Notes under the pieces: generated by a model
What the model was told of the DNA's origin: nothing
What the model saw: only the letters and a program-made list of their open reading frames with translations
Databases searched by the model: none
Program-made: the position numbers and the translations under genes
Shown here: in pieces, positions 58,793-64,000 of the stretch
Position numbering within the stretch: the first letter of the stretch is position 1
How the letters are laid out: each line of letters starts with the position of its first letter
From: Pseudoselenomonas ruminantium
Lineage (GTDB): Bacteria > Bacillota > Negativicutes > Selenomonadales > Selenomonadaceae
Assembly (NCBI RefSeq): GCF_900113715.1
Contig: NZ_FOQK01000019.1
Coordinates: 1 to 64,000 of the forward strand
DNA: 64,000 nt
Direction of reading: 5' to 3'

Positions 58793-60697
58793 ATGATAAT
58801 CACAATCGAGAATTTTGCCAAGAGCTATGGGGAAAAGCAGCTGTTCCAGGGTGTTGGCTTCAGCATGGACGAGGGCGACAAGGTCGGCATCGTCGGCATC
58901 AACGGCACTGGCAAGTCGACGTTCCTCAAGGCGATTGCTGGGCTCACGCCGGTGGATGAGGGCTCAATGGTCACGATGAAGGGGCTGCGCATCGAGTATC
59001 TGGCCCAGGATAAGGTCTTTGAGCCGGAAAACACCGTCCTGATGGAGGTGTTCCGGGGCATGACGCCTCTGATGCAGGCACTGCGCGGCTATGAGCTGGC
59101 ATTGGCGGAATCGGCGAAGCATCCCGAGGACAAGGGGGTCCAGCAGGCGATCATGACCTATACGGCCAAGATCGATGAGCTGGATGGCTGGCAGATCGAA
59201 AGTGCCGCCAAGACGGTGCTCACGAAGCTAGGCATCGGCGACTACACGGCGAAAGCCGGCACGCTCTCGGGCGGCCAGCAGAAGCGGCTGGCCCTGGCGA
59301 CCGCCCTCATCCAGCCCTGCGATCTGCTGCTGCTGGATGAGCCGACGAACCATCTTGACAGCGAGACGATCGTCTGGCTGGAGGAGTATCTAAAGGGACA
59401 GAAATGTGCGGTGCTGATGGTCACGCATGACCGGTACTTCCTCGATCATACGGCGACGAAGATTCTCGAGCTCGACAAGGGGAAGGCCTATACTTACAGC
59501 GGCAATTATTCGGAATTCCTCGAGCAGAAGGCTGCGCGCATCGAGCGTGAACAGGCCAGTGAGCAGAAGCGGCAGAATTTCCTGCGCAATGAGCTCAAGT
59601 GGCTGCGCCGTGGTGCGCAGGCGCGCTCGACCAAGCAGAAGGCCCGCATCGAGCGCTATGAGGAAGTGAAGAACCAAAGTGTCGATCTTGACCGGGGCAC
59701 GGTCGAGATCGGTCTGGCCGGCAGCCGTCTGGGCCGCACGGTCATTGAGCTTGATCATGTCCACTACGAGGTGGACGGGCGAACCATCATCAAGGATTTT
59801 TCCTATACCTTGCTTCGCAATGACCGTGTGGGCATACTCGGTCCTAATGGCACGGGCAAGTCTACCCTGCTCAACATCTTGGCAGGGCGGCTGCAGCCGA
59901 CAAGTGGTACGGTTACCATTGGACAGACGGTCAAGATCGGTTATTTCACGCAGCGCAGCGTGGAGATGGACGAACGCCTGCGGGCTATCGAGTACATTCA
60001 GGAGGCGGCCCATCACATCACACTGGCGGATGGCACGCGGATTTCGGCTTCGCAGCTCATGGAGCGCTTCCTGTTCCCTGGCAATCTCCAATGGACGCCA
60101 ATCGCCCGGCTCTCAGGTGGTGAGAAGCGGCGATTGTATCTTTTGCGCGTGCTTATGGAGGAGCCGAATGTGCTGCTGCTTGACGAGCCGACCAATGATC
60201 TTGATCTTGAGACCATGGCGGTGCTCGAAGCCTTCATCGATGATTTCCGCGGGGCTATCGTATTTGTTTCCCATGACCGCTTTTTCGTCGACCGGCTTGC
60301 TGACAAGGTGTTTGCCTATGAAGCGGACGGCAGCCTGACGATGTATGCGGGCGGCTATTCCTACTATCAGGAAAAGCTGGCGGCAAGGGCCGCTGCGGGT
60401 CCGGAAGCGCCGGTCCATGTGACGCAGGCGGTGAAGGACCCGGTCAAGAGTGCGCCGCGCACGGAGACAAAGCCAAAGCTGACCTTCAAGGAGCAGAAAG
60501 AGTATGCAGAAATCGAGGGCATCATTGCGAGCAAGGAAGGCGAGCTCAAGGTGGTGCAGCTGCAGATGGAGCAGCATGCAGCCGACTATGGCCGCTTGAA
60601 CGAACTGAGCAAGGAGGAGGGCCGGCTGCAGGCGGAGCTTGAGCATTTGATGGAGCGCTGGGCATATCTGGAGGAAATTGCTGAAAATCAGCAATGA
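58793..60697 (+). CDS. uup: ABC-F ATPase, Uup type
   Basis: 634-residue soluble protein with two ATPase domains: GINGTGKST with LSGGQQKRLALA, and GPNGTGKST with LSGGEKRRLYLL. Between them lies the ABC-F linker (RNELKWLRRGAQARSTKQK). The C-terminal ~80 residues form a charged coiled coil (FKEQKEYAEIEGIIASKEGE and on), the mark of the Uup branch, which acts on ribosomes and has been linked to DNA structure. TAGGAAG precedes ATG 58793. TATAAT at 58753-58758 may be its promoter, but I see no good -35 box. Confidence 0.92.
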   Translation: MIITIENFAKSYGEKQLFQGVGFSMDEGDKVGIVGINGTGKSTFLKAIAGLTPVDEGSMVTMKGLRIEYLAQDKVFEPENTVLMEVFRGMTPLMQALRGYELALAESAKHPEDKGVQQAIMTYTAKIDELDGWQIESAAKTVLTKLGIGDYTAKAGTLSGGQQKRLALATALIQPCDLLLLDEPTNHLDSETIVWLEEYLKGQKCAVLMVTHDRYFLDHTATKILELDKGKAYTYSGNYSEFLEQKAARIEREQASEQKRQNFLRNELKWLRRGAQARSTKQKARIERYEEVKNQSVDLDRGTVEIGLAGSRLGRTVIELDHVHYEVDGRTIIKDFSYTLLRNDRVGILGPNGTGKSTLLNILAGRLQPTSGTVTIGQTVKIGYFTQRSVEMDERLRAIEYIQEAAHHITLADGTRISASQLMERFLFPGNLQWTPIARLSGGEKRRLYLLRVLMEEPNVLLLDEPTNDLDLETMAVLEAFIDDFRGAIVFVSHDRFFVDRLADKVFAYEADGSLTMYAGGYSYYQEKLAARAAAGPEAPVHVTQAVKDPVKSAPRTETKPKLTFKEQKEYAEIEGIIASKEGELKVVQLQMEQHAADYGRLNELSKEEGRLQAELEHLMERWAYLEEIAENQQ

Positions 60698-60732
60698 CTT
60701 ATAAATTCAAGAGGTAAAAGGAGATAGTAACC

Positions 60733-62022
60733 ATGGCATTCGACAAGAATCTATTTGAGGACATCATCCGGGAATTCACGGTAAATGGCGACCAGCTGCA
60801 GGAAATCGCGGCTGACTTCCGCTATGACCTGGTCAAGGGGCTGGAAAACCCTGACGAGTCGTCGCTGCGCATGCTCAAATCGTATGTAGGCTTGCCAACC
60901 GGCAAGGAGACGGGCGAGTACCTCGCGCTGGATTTCGGTGGCACGAACGTGCGTGTATTGCGTATCCGCCTTGAGGGCGCAGGCAAGTTTGAGGTAGTCA
61001 AGAAGGTTGCCAAGCCGTTGCGCGTGGAAGGCGTCTATGATTTTGTCGGTGCTGGTTCGACGGCTGAGCAGATGTTTGACTTCATTGCGGAGCTCGTGGA
61101 TGAGGCTGTGGAAGGCGACCATGAGACGAAGTATCTGCTGGGCCATACGTTCTCGTTCCCCTCGGAGCAGACGGATCTCTACAATGCCAAGCTCATCATC
61201 TGGACGAAGGAATTCGCGACGGCTGGTGTCGAGGGCGAGGTCGTCAACGACCTGCTCAAGGCAGCTTTGCATCGCCAGGGCATCGACAATGTCGAGCCGA
61301 CGGCGGTCATCAACGATACGGTAGCTGTACTGCTGGCCGCAGCCTACAAGCAGCCGGACATCTACATCGGCTCGATCTATGCGACGGGGCATAATACCTG
61401 CTATCTTGAGCCCTATGCTGACAGTGCCGCTGAGCCGATGATCCTGAACCTTGAGTCGGGCGGTTTCATGAAGCTGGCAACGAACCGCTTTGATGTCGAG
61501 TACGACAAGAATTCGGAGAAGCCGGGTGAGCAGCGTCTCGAGAAGATGGTTTCGGGCCGCTACATGGGCGAGCTCTTCGGCATGGCCATGGCAGAGCTGC
61601 TGGGCGAGAAAGGCAAGTCGTATGGCTTCACCAGCATCGATATGAGCAATATCATTGTCGATGAGAGTGCCAAGCGCGCGCAGGTCGCGGAGATCGTAGC
61701 CGCGAAAACGGGCAAGACCTTGGGCGCTGAGGATTGTGAGCTTGTCCAGCAGCTGGCATCGGCACTGGTTGTCCGTTCGGCACGCCTGGTAACGGCTTCC
61801 TTTGTTGGCATCATCTGGCAGCAGGCTGGCAAGGGCAAACCGCAGAAACAGCATATTGCCATTGACGGCTCAGTCTATGAGAAGATGCCGCTGGCTAAGG
61901 AGAATATCATGCGTGCCTTGTCGGAGCTTTTGGGCGAGGATGCAGCTGAAATCGATACAGTACTGGAAAATGGCGGCTCGGGGCTTGGTGCAGCTATTGC
62001 AGCCGCAATGTCTCAGAAATAA
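60733..62022 (+). CDS. Eukaryote-type hexokinase
   Basis: Phosphorylates glucose or related hexoses. The 429-residue protein shows the hexokinase_1/2 order of motifs: YLALDFGGTNVRVLRI (63-78), HTFSFPSEQ (138-146), LIIWTKEF (154-161), INDTVAVLLAAAY with catalytic D195, and YATGHNTCYLE (216-226) where eukaryotes have GTGTNACY. The usual bacterial ROK or Glk signatures are absent. The family is typical of eukaryotes and rare in bacteria, so transfer is possible; codon usage looks native. AAAGGAG precedes the ATG. It sits between uup and rpoN. Confidence 0.9.
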   Translation: MAFDKNLFEDIIREFTVNGDQLQEIAADFRYDLVKGLENPDESSLRMLKSYVGLPTGKETGEYLALDFGGTNVRVLRIRLEGAGKFEVVKKVAKPLRVEGVYDFVGAGSTAEQMFDFIAELVDEAVEGDHETKYLLGHTFSFPSEQTDLYNAKLIIWTKEFATAGVEGEVVNDLLKAALHRQGIDNVEPTAVINDTVAVLLAAAYKQPDIYIGSIYATGHNTCYLEPYADSAAEPMILNLESGGFMKLATNRFDVEYDKNSEKPGEQRLEKMVSGRYMGELFGMAMAELLGEKGKSYGFTSIDMSNIIVDESAKRAQVAEIVAAKTGKTLGAEDCELVQQLASALVVRSARLVTASFVGIIWQQAGKGKPQKQHIAIDGSVYEKMPLAKENIMRALSELLGEDAAEIDTVLENGGSGLGAAIAAAMSQK

Positions 62023-62078
62023 GGGCGTAGTCCGCAGGCGCTGCAGCCGCGTCCATTTCCCGCGAAGGAGTTCCTTTT

Positions 62079-63440
62079 ATGCAAGCAGAACAATCACTGA
62101 ATATGAATCTCTCGCAGCATCTGGCAATGACGATGAAGATGCAGCAAGCCATCCAGATCTTGCAGCTTTCTGCGCAGGATCTGCGGGCGGAGATCGAAAA
62201 AGAATATCTGGAGAATCCTGCGCTGGAAATGGACTATGGCGATGGGGCGCCGGCTGACGGCGAACTGCTGCAAGCGGACAATCTGTCGCGGCTCCGTGAC
62301 TATCTCGGGGAGGAAAATGGCTCAGCGGGGTATTTCACCGATGAGCAGGAACATGGCGCTGAGGCGGCTGAGGCCGAAGTGCTGACGCTGGAGGACGAGC
62401 TCCTTGAGCAGGTGAAGTTCACCTTCCACAAGGTGGAGGAGCGCGCGATAGCTACGTTCATCGTCGGCTCGATCGATGAGCGGGGCTATCTGGTGGTGCC
62501 GCTGGCAGAAATCGCCCGGGCGATGCAGGCCACGCTGGCAGAAGTCGAAGCTGTCCTGCAGCAGGTTCAGTTGTTCGAACCTGCTGGCGTGGGGGCTCGC
62601 GACCTTGCAGAATGCTTGCGTCTGCAAGCGCAGCGTCAGGGCATCTATGAGGGGCTGGTGGCAGCAGTCATCGATCATCACCTCGACGATGTGGCGGAAG
62701 CGCGCATCAAGGAGATTGCCGCGGCTGAGCATTGCCGTCCGCAGGAGGTGCAGCTGGCTGTCGACATCGTCCGCCGGCTGGATCCGAAGCCGGGCGCTGC
62801 TTACGGCGGCGAAGCAGCGGCGTTCATCACGCCTGATGTGCTCGTGCAGGAAATCGACGGGGATTATCGTGTGAGCTTCAATGATAACTATGTGCCTCAG
62901 CTGCGGATCTCGGCGGCTTATCAGCATGCCGAAGGCTTCGATGCTGAGACGCGCAAGTATATCACGCAGCGCTTGAATGCGGCTGCGTGGCTCATCAACA
63001 GCATCGAGCAGCGGCGGACGACGATCCGTCATGTGGTCGAGGAGATCCTGCGGCGGCAGCCGGAATTCATGGCACAGGGCAAGAACGCCCTGCGTCCGAT
63101 GACGATGAAGGATGTGGCTGATGCCATTGGTGTCCATGAGTCGACGGTCAGCCGGGCCGTAGCCAACAAATATGTGCAGCTGCCCAATGGCATCATGGCG
63201 CTGCGGCGGTTCTTCTCGGCGAACCTGGCTAAGAGTGGCAGTGGCGAAGATTTTGCAGCTGTGCAGGCCAAGACGGCCATTGAGGAACTGATAAAGGGCG
63301 AAGACCCGCATCGGCCGCTTAGCGACCAGAAACTCTGCGAGCTGCTCAAAGAACGTCAAATGGATATTTCACGCCGGACGGTTATGAAATACCGCGAGCA
63401 GTTAGGGTATCCATCATCGGTCAAGCGTAAACGCTATTGA
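62079..63440 (+). CDS. rpoN: RNA polymerase sigma-54 factor
   Basis: 453-residue alternative sigma factor that requires AAA+ activators. The Gln-rich N-terminal region I (LAMTMKMQQAIQILQLS, residues 15-31) contacts activators. The core-binding region follows, then the helix-turn-helix VADAIGVHESTVSRAVANKY and the RpoN box SRRTVMKYREQLGYPSS near the C-terminus, which reads the -24 element. The window contains a matching promoter (44628-44644) and activator. A GAAGGAG site precedes ATG 62079. Followed by a strong terminator. Confidence 0.96.
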   Translation: MQAEQSLNMNLSQHLAMTMKMQQAIQILQLSAQDLRAEIEKEYLENPALEMDYGDGAPADGELLQADNLSRLRDYLGEENGSAGYFTDEQEHGAEAAEAEVLTLEDELLEQVKFTFHKVEERAIATFIVGSIDERGYLVVPLAEIARAMQATLAEVEAVLQQVQLFEPAGVGARDLAECLRLQAQRQGIYEGLVAAVIDHHLDDVAEARIKEIAAAEHCRPQEVQLAVDIVRRLDPKPGAAYGGEAAAFITPDVLVQEIDGDYRVSFNDNYVPQLRISAAYQHAEGFDAETRKYITQRLNAAAWLINSIEQRRTTIRHVVEEILRRQPEFMAQGKNALRPMTMKDVADAIGVHESTVSRAVANKYVQLPNGIMALRRFFSANLAKSGSGEDFAAVQAKTAIEELIKGEDPHRPLSDQKLCELLKERQMDISRRTVMKYREQLGYPSSVKRKRY

Positions 63441-63468
63441 TATAGAGTTTCCATAAAGTCAAACTTTA

Positions 63469-63501
63469 ACGGTAGTAGCAAATTTGCTGCTACCGTTTTT
63501 T
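63469..63501 (+). terminator. Terminator of rpoN
   Basis: ACGGTAGTAGCAAA pairs with TTTGCTGCTACCGT (one G-T pair) and is followed by six T. Confidence 0.95.
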
Positions 63502-63527
63502 ATGTAATAAGCGCGTAGAAAAGTCAT

Positions 63528-63574
63528 AAATTGCAGTTTATCTGTCCGTACGTGGTTAAAACAAACTCGGTACA
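63528..63574 (-). repeat. 47-bp dispersed repeat, copy B
   Basis: Reverse complement matches 146-192 at 42 of 47 positions without gaps. The palindromic part reads ATAAACTGCAATTTAT, where copy A has ACAAACTGCAATTTGT; the second and fifteenth bases change together and keep the symmetry. Confidence 0.75.
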
Positions 63575-63674
63575 AAATATTTTTGCCTACACATTCCGTT
63601 GAAAAATTCACACCGTTCAAGCGTAGCGCGTTTGGGAACTTTTTCAATGCTTAGTTAAAGGCAAAAAATATTTT
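63574..63674. repeat. Long imperfect hairpin, about 100 bases
   Basis: Outer arms AAAATATTTTTGCCT (63574-63588) and AGGCAAAAAATATTTT (63659-63674) pair with one bulge. Inner arms GTTGAAAAATTC (63598-63609) and GAACTTTTTCAAT (63636-63648) pair likewise. The apex includes CAAGCG/CGCGTTTG. It may be a structured RNA or the remnant of a small inverted-repeat element. Confidence 0.6.
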
Positions 63675-63752
63675 TAGCAAAGCATCTAAGTGAAGCGTTG
63701 GTACTCCCCTGTCCGGCGGCGCGGCTTTCCTCGAATAAAAACACGGTAATTT

Positions 63753-63768
63753 ACAAACTGCAAGTTGT
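63753..63768 (+). repeat. Partial third copy of the repeat palindrome
   Basis: ACAAACTGCAAGTTGT agrees with 179-194 at 15 of 16 positions, in the orientation of copy A. Confidence 0.45.
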
Positions 63769-63884
63769 ACCCAAACTTGTTATTCTTTTCACGTTCAAAG
63801 AAAATGAATGAGGACAGAATCCATGGAGGATTTACAGAAGAATGGGATGCAATAATAAATTTACAGAAAAATGTAAAAATCCTA

Positions 63885-63912
63885 TTGCATTTGTGTGAGA
63901 ACGTGTTATGAT
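63885..63912 (+). promoter_or_regulatory. Promoter of the next operon
   Basis: TTGCAT (63885-63890), 16-bp spacer, TATGAT (63907-63912). An 11-bp inverted repeat (GAGAACGTGTT 63897-63907; AACACGTTCTC 63967-63977) overlaps its -10 side. Confidence 0.7.
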
Positions 63913-63929
63913 AGTACCCGTAGACAATC

Positions 63930-63947
63930 GAACGATGGTTGAACGAT
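63930..63947 (+). promoter_or_regulatory. Putative operator, direct repeat GAACGAT
   Basis: GAACGAT at 63930-63936 and 63941-63947, one helical turn apart, just downstream of the expected transcription start. That is a typical place for a repressor. SorC/CggR-type repressors use direct repeats in such positions, but the binding protein is not known here. Confidence 0.45.
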
Positions 63948-64000
63948 AAGCAAGTAAGTTCAAAAAAACACGTTCTCTAAGAATTGTCTTTTATTTTTAG

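Larger units (their letters stand above)
63502..64000. other. Gene-free regulatory end of window
   Basis: 499 bases with no open reading frame I would defend. It holds repeat copy B, a long hairpin, a partial third repeat copy, a second AT-rich hairpin (ATGCAATA 63847-63854 with TATTGCAT 63883-63890; TTTACA 63860-63865 with TGTAAA 63872-63877) and a promoter reading out of the window. Confidence 0.7.

Overview
The window looks like a chromosomal segment of a flagellated Negativicute (a Firmicute with an LPS-type outer membrane; Selenomonas or a relative is my best guess, inferred and not proven). Gene orders are those of Firmicutes (rpsF-ssb-rpsR; secG-esterase-rnr-smpB). Shine-Dalgarno sites are strong, TTG/GTG starts are common, and there is a mannose-family PTS with a LevR-type activator. 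Envelope genes of Gram-negative character are also present (EptA-like phosphoethanolamine transferase, ArnC/GtrB-like glycosyltransferase). Coding density is high and most genes have recognisable families. I see no prophage, insertion sequence, CRISPR array or other mobile island.

Layout. 1-1411: ribosomal S6/SSB/S18 operon with a sigma70-type promoter and a two-hairpin leader. 1443-9477: ClC antiporter, then a DeoR regulator coupled to an LtaS/MdoB-like phosphotransferase, then a surface-sugar cassette (YdjC-type deacetylase, GtrB/ArnC-like transferase, DUF6056-like membrane protein). 9496-13563: PflX-like radical SAM protein, a small membrane protein, EptA-like transferase, OhrR. 13648-16023: class III ribonucleotide reductase behind two NrdR boxes. 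16079-17954: PilZ protein and a FliD-like protein, both on the minus strand, the latter behind a sigma28-like promoter. 18253-25652: pyruvate kinase, secG-esterase-rnr-smpB, amino-acid permease. 25771-35072: signalling block (MCP, CheB, secreted protein, twin tRNA-Thr, lipoprotein/MoxR/VWA set, HD-GYP protein). 35273-41507: CstA, copper ATPase with a fused CopZ-like domain, GGDEF protein, small exported protein. 41549-47432: LevR-like activator and its sigma54-controlled mannose-type PTS. 47445-53557: phosphofructokinase, second GGDEF protein, diaminopimelate decarboxylase, lipoprotein, YkvA-like protein. 53596-63501: topoisomerase III, DEAD-box helicase, CNNM/CBS protein, Uup, a eukaryote-type hexokinase and rpoN. 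The final 500 bases hold no gene, but contain repeats, a long hairpin and a promoter with a possible operator for the next operon.

How it fits together. Sugar entry and glycolysis recur (PTS, hexokinase, PfkA, Pyk, CstA), and the window carries both RpoN and a sigma54-dependent operon. A c-di-GMP and chemotaxis layer is dispersed through it: two GGDEF proteins, one HD-GYP protein, one PilZ protein, an MCP and a CheB. The CheB and HD-GYP proteins both have receiver domains that lack the phospho-acceptor aspartate.

Most notable signals: the LevR regulon with a helically phased repeat array; CopA with an in-frame CopZ preceded by its own strong ribosome-binding site; NrdD ending before any recognisable glycyl-radical segment; a 47-bp repeat present in opposite orientation at both ends of the window; and the two pseudo-receivers. 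No single locus convinced me as a wholly new defence or mobile system.
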